Source: Omphiscola glabra (lineage: Eukaryota; Mollusca; Gastropoda; Lymnaeidae). Taken from it: a stretch of DNA of 64,000 nucleotides. How positions within the stretch are numbered: the stretch's first letter is position 1; each line of letters starts with the position of its first letter. This document shows, piece by piece, positions 32,471 through 44,121 of the stretch. The notes beneath the pieces were generated by a model. The model searched no databases and was not told where the DNA came from. It saw only the letters and a program-made list of their open reading frames with translations. The DNA is taken from the NCBI GenBank assembly GCA_964017045.1, contig OZ024810.1, positions 1,274,111 through 1,338,110 on the forward strand, given 5' to 3'. A program made the translations under genes and the position numbers.

Positions 32471-33288
32471 AATCACTATCTCTCTACAAATCATCATCCC
32501 TCTACCATCCTCCCTCTGCCATCACCAGTCCCCATCATGTCATCCCCCCCCCCCCTATTTAGTATTATCTTTTCAACGCTTACTCTGTCATCAGTAACGA
32601 GCTACTCTGCGGTTGACCAAAAACTTCTGCATCTCAGTAGATTCACTAAAGGATCGTCTGTGGCGGACCATCCTCTCCGCCTCACCCTTCCTACGCCACT
32701 GTCTCTCCTATACATTACATTTGACATATAAGTAAGTTTCTCATACAATGATTCACCATTCTGTATTTTTAAAAATCCACCTGGGAAATGTATTCTGCTT
32801 AGTCTCCGACCCCTGACAAACCCTCCAACAGCTTCGATACTTTCAAGATCCGAGGCCATCTCCACAAGAAGTGCTTTGTCTAAATATTTAAAGATCACAC
32901 AATCTCGATCCCGACAGCCTCACGGTATCGAAAAAATCTCCAAACAGAATTGTTGTTGTATGGGTTTTTTGGGGGGAACCTTCTGCCCCATATCTCTAAC
33001 ATTTTTTTGTTTTTTTGTTTTTTTGTTTTTTAAATCGTTGGAGTCTCAACGCTATTCTTCACAGCTTTGTATTATCAGATGTATATTGTAAACGCCCCAA
33101 ATCACACGACGCCCCACATGCAATCCTCCATCTTATGGCACCGAATCCTCCCCAAAGCCAGTGCTGCCCGTTTATTTCTTTAAGGGTTTGAGTTTAAACA
33201 ATAGAAAAAAAAATATGCAAAGATGTTTTTAAATGTATTAAAATTTTAAATGTTTCACTTAACTTAGGTCGATAACTTGATGTAACAT
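32471..33288. other. Spacer with one MITE and no recognisable gene
   Basis: Unique sequence apart from the MITE at 32592-32701. A 98-codon minus-strand frame (32602-32898) overlaps that MITE, so it is not a convincing gene. TTTTTTGT runs at 33001-33030. Confidence 0.4.
32592..32701. mobile_element. Short degraded hAT MITE (CAGTGGCGTAGG type)
   Basis: The right end in reverse complement is CAGTGGCGTAGGAAGGGTGA, a typical hAT terminus. The left end CAGTAACG matches its first eight bases with two transitions. Flanks TCTGTCAT (32584-32591) and TCTCTCCT (32702-32709) agree at six of eight positions, as for an old target duplication. 110 bp. Confidence 0.5.
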
Positions 33289-33289
33289 A

Positions 33290-33990
33290 CGATGTCTGTC
33301 ACACTGGTGTATGTCACATTTAGTTATGTCACAATGGTTTATGTCAGACAGGGTTATTTCACATTAGGATATGTCACACATGAAAAACCGGTTTACGTCT
33401 CACTGGTTGTAATAGTAGCTTTAGTTTCCAGATTAGTTCACACTCGGCTATGTCACACTCGGCTATGTCACACTTGGCTATGTCACATTCGGCTATGTCA
33501 CACTTGGCTATGTCACATTTTGTTATGTCACACTTGGCTATGTCACATTTGGCTATATCACACTTGGCTATGTCACACTTGAATATGTCACACTTGATTA
33601 TGTCACACTTGGCTATGTCACACTTGGCTATGTCACATTTGGCTATGTCACACTTGGCTATGTCACACTCGGCTATGTCACACTTGGCTATGTCACATTT
33701 GGTTATGTCACACTTGGCTATGTCACATTGGCTATATCAAACTTGGCTATGTCACACTTGAATATGTCACATTTGATTATGTCACACTTGGCTATGCCAC
33801 ACTTGGCTATGTCACATTTGGCTATGTCACACTTGATTATGTAACACTTGGCTATGTCACACTTGGTTATGTCACACTTGGCTATGTCACATTTGCCTAT
33901 GTCACACTTGATTATGTCACACTTGGCTATGTCACACTTGGTTCACACTTGGCTATGTCACAATTGGCTATGTCACACTGGGTTTTGTCA
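33290..33990. repeat. Minisatellite, 15-bp unit, about 40 copies
   Basis: Copies of TATGTCACACTTGGC. The left part up to about 33430 is degenerate and the core at 33435-33975 is regular. The five-residue cycle gives open frames of 96-103 codons (AMSHL repeats), which are not genes. Confidence 0.95.
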
Positions 33991-34033
33991 CATATTGTAA
34001 TGTCGACAATTTTAACAAATACGTCCAACTTAA

Positions 34034-35543
34034 ACATACGTCACACTTTGATGCTATTCAATCGGATGAGGTCCTCGCATACGTCACTCTTTGATGCCAT
34101 CCAATCGGATGACGACCTCGCATACGTTACTCTTTGATGCTATTCAATCGGATGACGTCCTCGCATACGTCACACTTTGATGCTATTCAATCGGATGACG
34201 TCCTCGCATACTTCACACTTTGATGCTATTCAATCGGATGACGTCCTCGCATACGTCACACTTTGATGCTATTCAATCGGATGACGTCCTCGCATACGTC
34301 ACACTTTGATGCCATTCAATCGGATGACGTCCTCGCATACGTCACACTTTGATGCTATTCAATCGGATGACGTCCTCGCATACGTCACACGTTGATGCTA
34401 TTCAATCGGATGACGTCCTCGCATGCGTCACACTTTGATGCTATTCAATCGGATGACGTCCTCGCATACATCAGACTTTGATGCTATTCAATCGGATGAC
34501 GTCCTCGCATACGTCACACTTTGATGCTATTCAATCGGATGACGTCCTCGCATACGTCACACGTTGATGCCATTCAATCGGATGACGTCCTCGCATACGT
34601 CAGACTTTGATGCTATTCAATCGGATGACGTCCTCGCATACGTCACACTTTGATGCTATTCAATCGGATGACGTCCTTGCATACGAAACACTTTGATGCC
34701 ATTCAATCGGATGACGTCCTCGCATACTACAGACTTTGATGCCATTTAATCGGATGACGTCCTCGCATACGTCACTCTTTGATGCCATCCAATCGGATGA
34801 CGACCTCGCATACGTTACTCTTTGATGCTATTCAATCGGATGACGTCCTCGCATACGTCACACTTTGATGCTATTCAATCGGATGACGTCCTCGCATACT
34901 TCACACTTTGATGCTATTCAATCGGATGACGTCCTCGCATACGTCACACTTTGATGCTATTCAATCGGATGACGTCCTCGCATACGTCACACTTTGATGC
35001 CATTCAATCGGATGACGTCCTCGCATACGTCACACTTTGATGCTATTCAATCGGATGACGTCCTCGCATACGTCACACGTTGATGCTATTCAATCGGATG
35101 ACGTCCTCGCATGCGTCACACTTTGATGCTATTCAATCGGATGACGTCCTCGCATACATCAGACTTTGATGCTATTCAATCGGATGACGTCCTCGCATAC
35201 GTCACACTTTGATGCTATTCAATCGGATGACGTCCTCGCATACGTCACACGTTGATGCCATTCAATCGGATGACGTCCTCGCATACGTCAGACTTTGATG
35301 CTATTCAATCGGATGACGTCCTCGCATACGTCACACTTTGATGCTATTCAATCGGATGACGTCCTTGCATACGAAACACTTTGATGCCATTCAATCGGAT
35401 GACGTCCTCGCATACTTCAGACTTTGATGCCATTTAATCGGATGACGTCCTCGCATACGTCACTCTTTGATGCCATCCAATCGGATGACGTTCTCGCATA
35501 CGTCAGACTTTGATGCCATCCAATCGGATGACGTCCTCGCATA
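34034..35543. repeat. Large minisatellite, 43-bp unit, about 35 copies, with 688-bp higher-order repeat
   Basis: The unit contains CTATTCAATCGGATGACGTC, CTCGCATACGTCACAC and TTTGATG. The variant-bearing block starting CACTCTTTGATGCCATCCAA at 34085 recurs at 34773, exactly 688 bp (16 units) later, and again begins at 35461. Rare variants (CATGCGTCAC, CATACATCAGAC, CTTGCATACGAAACAC) recur in the same order in both blocks. CpG sites are retained in every unit, and GACGTC/TACGTCA resemble CREB/ATF half sites. There are no long frames, since 43 is not a multiple of 3. Confidence 0.98.
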
Positions 35544-35558
35544 AAATATTACCGTTAC

Positions 35559-37086
35559 ATCCCTACTGACATCATCTGAACAAATAGATGGCATCAGTTT
35601 ACAGGTGTCACTTCCCTACTGACATCATCTGAACAAATAGATGGCATCACTTTACAGGTGTCACTTCCCTACTGACATCATCTGAAGTAATAGATGGCAT
35701 CACTTTACAGGTGTCACTTCCCTACTGACATCATCTGAACAAATAGATGGCATCACTTTACAGGTGTCACTTCCCTACTGACATTATCTGAACAAATAGA
35801 TGGCATCACTTTACAGGTGTCACTTCCCTACTTGCATCATCTGAACTAATAGATGGCATCACTTTACAGGTGTCACTTCCCTACTGACATCATCTGAACA
35901 AATAGATGACATTACTTTACAGGTGTCACTTCCCTACTGACATCATCTAAAATAATAGATGGCATCACTTTACAGATATCACTTCCCTACTGACATCATC
36001 TGAAATAATAGATGGCATCACTTTACAGATGTCACTTCCCTACTGACATCATCTGAACAAATAGATGGCATCACTTTACAGGTGTTACTTCCCTACTGAT
36101 ATCATCTGAACAAATAGCTGACATCACTTTACAGGTCACTTCCCTACTGACATCATCTGAACTAATCGATGACATCACTTTACAGGTGTCACTTCCCTAC
36201 GGACATCATCTGAAATAATAGATGACATCACTTTACAGGTGTCACTTCCCTACTGATATTATCTGAACAAATAGATGGCATCACTTTACAGGTGTCACTT
36301 CCCTACTGACATCATCTGAACAAATAGATGGCATCACTTTACAGGTGTCACTTCCCTACTGACATCATCTGAAATAATAGATGGCATCACTTTACAGGTG
36401 TCACTTCCCTACTGACATCATCTGAACAAATAGATGGCATCACTTTAAAGGTGTCACTTCCCTACTGACATCATCTGAACTAATAGATGGCACCACTTTA
36501 CAGGTGTCAATTCCCTACTGACATCATCTGAACAAATAGAGGGCATCAGTTTACAGGTGTCACTTCCCTACTGACATCATCTGAACAAATAGATGGCATC
36601 ACTTTACAGGTGTCACTTCCCTACTGACATCATCTGAACAAATTGATGACATTACTTTACAGGTGTCACTTCCCTACTGACATCATCTGAGCAAATAGAT
36701 GGCATCACTTTACAGGTGTCACTTCCCTACTGACATCATCTGAAGTAATAGATGGCACCACTTTACAGGTGTCAATTCCCTACTGACATCATCTGAACAA
36801 ATAGAGGGCATCAGTTTACAGGTGTCACTTCCCTACTGACATCATCTGAACAAATAGATGGCATCACTTTACAGGTGTCACTTCCCTACTGACATCATCT
36901 GAACAAATAGATGACATTACTTTACAGGTGTCACTTCCCTACTGACATCATCTGAGCAAATAGATGGCATCACTTTACAGGTGTCACTTCCCTACTGACA
37001 TCATCTGAAGTAATAGATGGCATCACTTTACAGGTGTCACTTCCCTACTGACATCATCTGAACTAATAGATGGGATCAATTTACTG
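35559..37086. repeat. Large minisatellite, 53-bp unit, about 28.8 copies, with 265-bp higher-order repeat
   Basis: The unit contains ACATCATCTGAACAAATAGA, TGGCATCACTTTACAGGTGT and CACTTCCCTACTG. A five-unit block marked by GGCACCACTT, TAGAGGGCATCAG, GATGACATTAC, CTGAGCAAAT and CTGAAGTAAT is present at 36491-36755 and again at 36756-37020. It follows the 43-bp array with only about 15 bp between. Confidence 0.98.
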
Positions 37087-37187
37087 AGTGTACTCAAGAA
37101 TAACCCCCGGAAGCCGGAATTCTCCTTTCTCCTTTTATCCATTATGTTACTTTTCCCACCTTTCATTAATTTCCCACCTGTTATTAT

Positions 37188-37262
37188 TTCGCCACCTGTC
37201 ACTCTTTCTCCCCCTGTCACTCTTTCTCCTCCTGTCACTCTTCCTCCTCCTGTTTTTCCACC
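37188..37262. repeat. Minisatellite, 18-bp unit
   Basis: About four copies of CCTGTCACTCTTTCTCCT. Lies between two large arrays and inside the left end of the long open frame described for 37.3-38.9 kb. Confidence 0.8.
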
Positions 37263-37348
37263 AATGTCCCCCACCATCTCGTACTCATTTCAAATCCATC
37301 CTTCCTGTCATAACTTAGATACTCACTTGCCCTCTCCCTCCCTCTCTC

Positions 37349-38918
37349 CCTATTTCTCTCCTCTCCTCACCACTTATACCACCAATTGTCCCTATTTCTC
37401 TCCTCTCCTCACCACTTATACCACCAGTTGTCCCTATTTCTCTCTTCTCCTCACCACTTATACCACCAGTTGTCCCTATTTCTCTCCTCTCACCACTTAT
37501 ACCACCAGTTGTCCCTATTTCTCTCCTCTCACCACTTATACCACCAGTTCTCCCTATTTCTCTCCTCTCCTCGCCACTTATACCACCAGTTGTCCCTATT
37601 TATCTCCTCTCCTCACCACTTATACCACCATTTGTCCCTATTTCTCTCCTATCCTCACCACTTATACCACCAGTTGTCCCTATTTCTCTCCTCTCACCAC
37701 TTATACCACCAGTTGTCCCTATTTCTCTCCTCTCCTCACCACTTATACCACCAGTTGTCCCTATTTCTCTCCTCTCCTCACCACTTATACCACCAGTTGT
37801 CCCTATTTCTCTCCTCTCCTCGCCACTTATACCACCAGTTGTCCCTATTTCTCTCTTCTCCTCACCCCTTATACCACCAGTTGTCCCTATTTCTCTCCTA
37901 TCCTCACCATTTATACCACCAGTTGTCCCTATTTCTCTCCTCTCACCACTTATACCACCAGTTGTCCCTATTTCTCTCCACTCCTCACCACTTATACCAC
38001 CAGTTGTCCCTATTTCTCTCCTCTCACCACTTATACCACCAGTTGTCCCTATTTCTCTCCTCTCCTCACCACTTATACCACCAGCTGTCCCTATTTCTCT
38101 CCTATCCTCACCACTTATACCACCAGTTGTCCCTATTTCTCTCTTCTCCTCACCCCTTATACCACCAGTTGTCCCTATTTCTCTCCTATCCTCACCACTT
38201 ATACCACCAGTTGTCCCTATTTCTCTCCTCTCACCACTTATACCACCAGTTGTCCCTATTTCTCTCCTCTCCTCACCACTTATACCACCAGTTGTCCCTA
38301 TTTCTCTCCTCTCCTCACCACTTATACCACCAGTTGTCCCTATTTCTCTCCTCTCCTCGCCACTTATACCACCAGTTGTCCCTATTTCTCTCTTCTCCTC
38401 ACCCCTTATACCACCAGTTGTCCCTATTTCTCTCCTATCCTCACCATTTATACCACCAGTTGTCCCTATTTCTCTCCTCTCACCACTTATACCACCAGTT
38501 GTCCCTATTTCTCTCCACTCCTCACGACTTATACCACCAGTTGTCCCTATTTCTCTCCTCTCACCACTTATACCACCAGTTGTCCCTATTTCTCTCCTCT
38601 CCTCACCACTTATACCACCAGCTGTCCCTATTTCTCTCCTATCCTCACCACTTATACCACCAGTTGTCCCTATTTCTCTCTTCTCCTCACCCCTTATACC
38701 ACCAGTTGTCCCTATTTCTCTCCTATCCTCACCACTTATACCACCAGTTGTCCCTATTTCTCTCCTCTCACCACTTATACCACCAGTTGTCCCTATTTCT
38801 CTCCTCTCCTCACCACTTATACCACCAGTTGTCCCTATTTCTCTCCTCTCCTCACCACTTATACCACCAGTTGTCCCTATTTCTCTCCTCTCCTCACCAC
38901 TTATACCACCAGTTGTCC
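37349..38918. repeat. Large minisatellite, 42/39-bp units, about 38 copies, with 537-bp higher-order repeat
   Basis: The unit contains TATTTCTCTCCTCTCCTCAC, CACTTATACCACCAG and TTGTCCC. Some units lack 3 bp (TCTCACCAC), giving 39 bp. A block marked by TCGCCACTT at 37821 recurs at 38358, 537 bp later, which equals ten 42-bp plus three 39-bp units. Two plus frames are open throughout: 592 codons from 37144 to 38922 (PYFSPLLTTYTTSC repeat) and 527 codons. I treat both as non-coding because two overlapping frames are equally open and the 3-bp change is ordinary CTC slippage. Confidence 0.97.
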
Positions 38919-38924
38919 TTAACG

Positions 38925-39085
38925 TGTCCTGCTAAGCTTAAAGTGCGGCCCGCCCCGCCCCGTCTTTGAGCGCGAGCACCCGGTAGCAGTGTCTAATAAG
39001 CAAACATCAGCGGCGGACCCTGGCTCAATTCATCGGCGTCCTCTCTCGCCGGCCCTTCACGTTTTACAGGCCGACAAAACTGCCT
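38925..39085. other. GC-rich unique spacer
   Basis: Contains CCCGCCCCGCCCCGTC (GC-box-like) near 38948 and several CG dinucleotides. It could be regulatory, but no start site or gene can be tied to it. Confidence 0.25.
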
Positions 39086-39139
39086 TTGTTTCGGCATCAC
39101 CTTTTGGATTCTTGATTGTTGTTTTTTTTAAATTCCAAC

Positions 39140-39240
39140 ATCGGAGAAAGAGAGAGAGAGAGAGAGAGACGGAGAGAGTCAGAGAGAGGGTTAGAGAGAA
39201 GGAGAGAGACAGAGAGAGGGAGAGAGAGATGGAGAGAGCG
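39140..39240. repeat. GA microsatellite
   Basis: GAGAGAGAGAGAGAGACGGA-type tract, degenerate to the right. Confidence 0.9.
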
Positions 39241-39704
39241 GGTTGCAGATTTGTGTTTTTATTTTAATTCCCCCTTGCATCTGGATTGGCTACTGGTGGA
39301 TTTTTTTTAAGTGTAGCGGAAATGTGTAAGCCTGGATCTTAAACAAAATGACTTCCTGTGCCTATGTGATATTCGAGACTGGAGGTAACGAGTCTATTAT
39401 CTTAAACTGTGTTTCGTAACGGTGTTTAGGGTATCGTCTCACTGTGTGTGTATGTGTTCAATATGGGTTTGTATGTGTTCAGTCTGGGTCTGTGTTTGAT
39501 GGCGACTGTTTTGGTCAGATTTCAATCACGTGACGTGGATTAAAATGGAGCAGTTTGGTAGCTTGCAGATTTCTGTCTAAAGTGATTCCTTGTCGTTGTG
39601 GGTAGGATTTTATAACCAGGTTGGAACATATAGGTAGATATATTATTATGTGTCGTCAGAAAATATGTGCAGAAATTTGTAAATACGGTGTAATAAAGTA
39701 CTTG
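39241..39704. other. Spacer without recognisable gene
   Basis: Unique sequence. A loose two-copy GTGTATGTGTTCA-TGGGT repeat at 39447-39492. Nothing else seen. Confidence 0.4.
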
Positions 39705-39895
39705 CACGTAGATACAGGTGCGTGTAGTTGGGCGATGGTATATATGCAGGGTAGATACAGGTGCGTATATTTGGGCGAAGATATATGTGAGTAGGACTCG
39801 GTACGTATAGTTGGGCGAATATATATGTGGGTAGGACTCGGTACGTATAGTTGGGCGAAGGTATATGTGGGTAGGACTCGGTACGTATGTTGGTG
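39705..39895. repeat. Minisatellite, 40-bp unit
   Basis: About 4.5 copies with GGTACGTATAGTTGGGCGAA and TATATATGTGGGTAGGACTC. The left copies differ more. Confidence 0.9.
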
Positions 39896-40326
39896 AGCAC
39901 ACAGATTATGTGTCGATAATGGTGAATTATGCATACATTTATACCTAGGGGTAAGTATCGAACCGATACTGCAGACAATATGTCCGCATAGTTATATATC
40001 TATGGGTCTATAACTATAGCCACATGTGTATGGATATCTTGTTTGATGTATTCTTTTGCTTCCTCCTCGGACACTACTTGTCAGCTAAGTGTTATATTTA
40101 TATTCTGAAATTTTATTCTGTTTTTTCTGTTGTTTTTCGCTGACGAAGGCTTCCTGCCGACACGTCCGTTGTTTTGTTGCGTTCCTTTCTTCGGGTTTAA
40201 CCTTACTTTGTGCCACTCCTTTCCTATTTGCACACCTGATTGCAATCTATCCCCTTATTACCCTCTTAATGTAGGCGGATATAGTTACATACATAAGTAT
40301 AGTTATCGATACAAGCAGACACAATA
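39896..40326. other. Spacer without recognisable gene
   Basis: Unique AT-rich sequence with overlapping 61-65-codon frames that look random. Confidence 0.4.
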
Positions 40327-40915
40327 GGGCCAGGTATGTGGACAATCAGGTAGCTATTAGTAGGCTACCCTCCTAGGGCCATGTATGTGGACAATCAGGT
40401 AGCTATTAGTAGGCTACCCTCCTAGGGCCATGTATGTGGACAATCAGGTAGCTATAAGTAGGCTACCCTCCTAGGGCCATGTATGTGGACAATCAGGTAG
40501 CTATTAGTAGGCTACCCTCCTAGGGCCATGTATGTGCACAATCAGGTAGCTATTAGTAGGCTACCCTCCTAGGGCCATGTATGTGGACCATCAGGTAGCT
40601 ATTAGTAGGCTACCCTCCTAGGTCCATGTATGTGGACCATCAGGTAGCTATTAGTAGGCTACCCTCCTAGGGCCATGTATGTGGACCACCAGGTAGCTAT
40701 TAGTAGGCTACCCTCCTAGGGCCATGTATGTGGACCATCAGGTAGCTATTAGTAGGCTACCCTCCTAGGGCCATGTATGTGGACCATCAGGTAGCTATTA
40801 GTAGGCTACCCTCCTAGGGCCAGGTATGTGTACAATCAGGTAGCTATTAGTAGGCTACCCTCCTAGGGCCATGTATGTGGACAATCAGGTAGCTATTAGT
40901 AGGCTACCCTCCTAG
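40327..40915. repeat. Minisatellite, 49-bp unit, 12 copies, hairpin-forming
   Basis: The unit contains GGGCCATGTATGTGGACAAT and CAGGTAGCTATTAGTAGGCT. Each unit holds GGTAGC and GCTACC separated by 9 bases, a perfect 6-bp stem that could form a hairpin. The stem is intact in all copies I checked, while CAATCAGG/CCATCAGG/CCACCAGG vary outside it. Confidence 0.96.
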
Positions 40916-41033
40916 GCTAAGTCTTTCCATCAATGTTTGTTCAATCAAATCCGCGGTGTGTTTCCTTGAACAGGTTCTTGTTTAAATCTTTGGTAGAATT
41001 TCTTGGAAGTGGATTTTAAAAAAAAAAACTATT

Positions 41034-41190
41034 TGAGCGAGTCTATAAGGATATAGGATAACTTCAGCACATTGAGCGACTCTGTGAGGATATAGGCTAA
41101 CTCCAGAGCATTGAGCAACTCTATGAGGATAAATGATAACTCCAGAGCATTAAGCAACTCTTATAAGAATGTAGGTTAACTTCAGATGGT
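41034..41190. repeat. Degenerate minisatellite, about 40-bp unit
   Basis: About 3.5 copies with TTGAGCGACTCTGTGAGGAT and ATAGGCTAACTCCAGAGCA. Confidence 0.8.
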
Positions 41191-41269
41191 CTTGGATGTT
41201 GATATTTTCTGGACGCGATCAACACGTATTAAAGTACCCTTAGAAAAGAATCCGTTAGAGTTAAATGCA

Positions 41270-41765
41270 TTTAGTACGGTTTTGTACTAGACCCATGTAA
41301 TAGGTACGGTTCTATTCTAGAACATTATAGTAAGTATGGTTCTATACTAGAACATTAAGGTAGGTACGGTTCTATACTAGAACATTATAGTAGGTACAGT
41401 TTTGTCGTAGAACACTCTAATTGGTACTTGCCGTAGAACACTCTAATTGGTACATTTTTGTTCTAGAACACTGTAGTAAAGGTACGGGTTTATAATAGAA
41501 CTTTCTAAGAGTACGGTTTTGTGATAGAACTTTCTAAGGGTAGGGTTTTGTGATAGAACTTTCTAAGGGTAGGGTTTTGTGATAGAACTTTCTAAGGGTT
41601 CGGTTTTGTGATAGAACTTTCTAAGGGTACGGTTTTGTGATATAACTTTCTAAGGGTTCGGTTTTGTGATAGAATTTTCTAAGGGTACGGTTTTGTGATA
41701 GAACTTTCTAAGGGTGGTACGGTTTTGTGATAGAACTTTCTAAGTGTACGGGTTTGTACTAAAAC
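41270..41765. repeat. Minisatellite, about 29-31-bp unit, two subtypes
   Basis: The left half carries about five degenerate copies of GGTACGGTTCTATACTAGAA plus CATTATAGTA. The right half (about 41500-41750) carries nine more regular copies of GGGTACGGTTTTGTGATAGA plus ACTTTCTAA. Confidence 0.9.
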
Positions 41766-42245
41766 GTTGCAATGGGTAAATTTTAGTTCTAAAAATGTAA
41801 TTGGCTCGTTTGTTGTAATTAAGGTGTAATTGGTACATTTAGGGTATTCTTTTGTACTAAAGTGTCTACTGGGTACGGTTTTATAACAGTCATTACTTTA
41901 ATGACTGAATCAGCTTCTTTTAAAGTCAAGTTTTATGTGGCTTGGAGTATTTTTTAGTTCTCGACTTGTGTCCATTAGCGTAAGCAAACAATGCTTCTCA
42001 AACAGTTGTGTTAATGTCGGTTGAGAAGATAGTCTAAGAAGAGATGGTTTTAAAAGAGACAGTACATTTTACCTTTTATATACTATTTACATTAGTGTAT
42101 ATTACACTAACCCAAGTATTTTACACTGCATCATATTTAAATACACTACAATAGACTATATTAAAGTACATTATACTGTATTACCCTACTTTTTAGTGCG
42201 TACTGGTGCACAAAATATTAAATTTTTTATGATGAAAAAGGCTAT
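41766..42245. other. Spacer without recognisable gene
   Basis: AT-rich unique sequence with loosely repeated TATTACACTA / CATTATACTG phrases at 42080-42185. Confidence 0.4.
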
Positions 42246-42259
42246 TGCGAATGCCCTTG

Positions 42260-42365
42260 CTTTCTCTCATTTTCACCCCCTCTCTCTCGTTCTCTCTTTC
42301 TCTCTGTCTCTCTTTCTTTCTGTCTCTCTATCTCTCTGTCTCCCTTTCTCTATCTCTCTCTCGTG
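42260..42365. repeat. CT-rich microsatellite
   Basis: CTCTCTTTCTCTCTGTCTCT-type tract. Confidence 0.9.
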
Positions 42366-42377
42366 CTACTATAAACT

Positions 42378-42478
42378 TCTTCTGTTCCAATGAAGAACTC
42401 TGTTCTATTGAAGAACTTATTTATGTTCTATTGAAGAACTTCTTTATGCTCTATTGAACAGCTTCTTTCTGTTCTATC
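42378..42478. repeat. Minisatellite, about 24-bp unit
   Basis: About four copies of TTCTATTGAAGAACTTCTTT plus ATGC, diverging at the ends. Confidence 0.85.
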
Positions 42479-43245
42479 TACATGAGATCAAGCTTGAAAC
42501 ACACCATGCATTACATCTCTTGACACAGCATCAACGAGCTGTTTGAGACGTGTGACCTTCCGACAACATCGTTCATAATACTTAATTCAGCTGTTTCATC
42601 GTGTGAACCCCCCTTTTACGGTCCAACCGGTGGTGTTGGAAGGTGGAGATGCGTCAGGCGTCACATTTTTATTCAAATTGAGGGGCGTCATTTTTGGTCA
42701 GCTGCAAAGTTTTTTTCGTGGGAAGAGGCGGGTAAAATCTTTGCTCGCCCTGTGGGCCACGCACCCTAGGTACGCCACTGTGTCAACTGCCCCCCCCCCT
42801 GCGGCAAGTCCTCCCTCCAATCTCTTTCCCCCTCCTGGTTCATTTAAAACCTCCCTGAATCTCCCCACCCCCTCTTTTCCTCTCGCGACGCCACTATTCA
42901 CCTGCAGGAAGACCTTTAAAGCAAAATGTTCATGTTTTGAAAATGCGATCTCAGGACTAAAAATGTCTTGTAAGATTTATTTCTGTCTCGGGATTTGGCG
43001 TGATCGTGTTCAATAATGACAAGAAATTTATGGTGCGAGCCATGCAAATTAAGGAATGGATTTTCTGAGTAACAAAATCTGCCTGCCCCGCATAAAATCT
43101 GCCTGCCCCAAGAAAATCTGGCTGCAGGGAAAAACAAGACAAGACATTTCATTCTGAATCGATAGAATTTCTTTGACAAAAAATCATTTGAAAATTTGAG
43201 ATTCGAAATTTTAATTTTAAAAAGCCCACAATGAAGAAATTTACT
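42479..43245. other. Spacer with hAT-like terminal fragments
   Basis: Two sequences typical of hAT ends occur here: CTAGGTACGCCACTG ending at 42780 and TCGCGACGCCACT at about 42883-42895, both reading out as CAGTGGCGT on the other strand. A possible partner for the first is GAGGGGCGTCA at 42680, but the flanks do not give a convincing target duplication. AAAATCTGCCTGCCCC is repeated at 43073-43130. The open frames are not convincing. Confidence 0.35.
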
Positions 43246-43400
43246 GAATCATTTATAATTGGTTCATCTGACAATGAAGCATTCATAATTGGTTCATCTG
43301 TCACTGAAGTATTCATAATTGGTTCATCTGTCACTGAAGCATTCATAATTGGTTCATCTGTCACTGAAGCATTCATAATTGATTCATCTGACACTTTTTA
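43246..43400. repeat. Minisatellite, 30-bp unit
   Basis: Five copies of GGTTCATCTGTCACTGAAGC plus ATTCATAATT. Open on both strands for 81-139 codons because of the 30-bp length. Confidence 0.93.
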
Positions 43401-44121
43401 TAAAGTTAATTTAGTCTATTCGATTGAAAGTGTCTTACCCTGGGTATTTCTAGACCATTGTCAAGGTACTGTAGCATTCTTGGGTCATTCCGCGCTGTAT
43501 CGCAGGACCAGTACTCACATACTCTCTAGACCAGTTAAGTGTGTACACATACTCTCTAAACCAGGTAACGTGTGTACCGCGTTTTACGTCAGATTAGATC
43601 TGCGATTGATTCATGTGTTATGTTTTATACACATACACTCACTTACATAACTTATGAGATTACTAGAAATTATGACCCGGTGTTACCGGAATATTACTTT
43701 TAGGCATATTGCTCTGGTTTCTACCTGCTATGGCGAAGTCTCAACATTGAAACATAAAATATTTACCTTTATAGCTTAATTGGCTTTTTATCTTTTGCTT
43801 CATCTAAAACAAATGACATTTTGCCACGCCCCTGGCGTGTTTAACTAGGATCAAGTAAATCAAACTTGAAAAGAGAAGGGGAAAGGAAGGCAGTACATGT
43901 ATATATGTATGTATGGATGTATGTATATGTGTGTGTATGTGTATATCTATGTATGTATGTTAATTCTAACATCATTGACCTCTGAGACTTTTTTTTATTT
44001 TACATATATTAATTAGGCCAATCCAACACGTTCACACAAACGTAATGACAATATATCTAAAGATATAATTCTTAACAAGTTTTCTCGTCTGTTACAGACT
44101 TGTGATTTTAGACACATTCTC
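43401..44121. other. Spacer without recognisable gene
   Basis: Unique sequence apart from a two-copy 37-bp repeat with CACATACTCTCTA (43514 and 43549) and a GTAT-rich microsatellite at 43896-43960. Confidence 0.45.

Noticed and set aside
32602..32898. 98-codon minus frame as a small gene
   Set aside because: A third of it lies inside a hAT MITE, and no homology is recognised.
37144..38922. 592-codon open frame as a repetitive protein gene
   Set aside because: A second plus frame is open over the same array, the unit is simple pyrimidine-rich sequence, and there is no signal peptide, domain or splice evidence.
42680..42780. Complete hAT MITE
   Set aside because: The right terminus is good, but the left end and the 8-bp flanks do not match well enough, so only fragments are noted.
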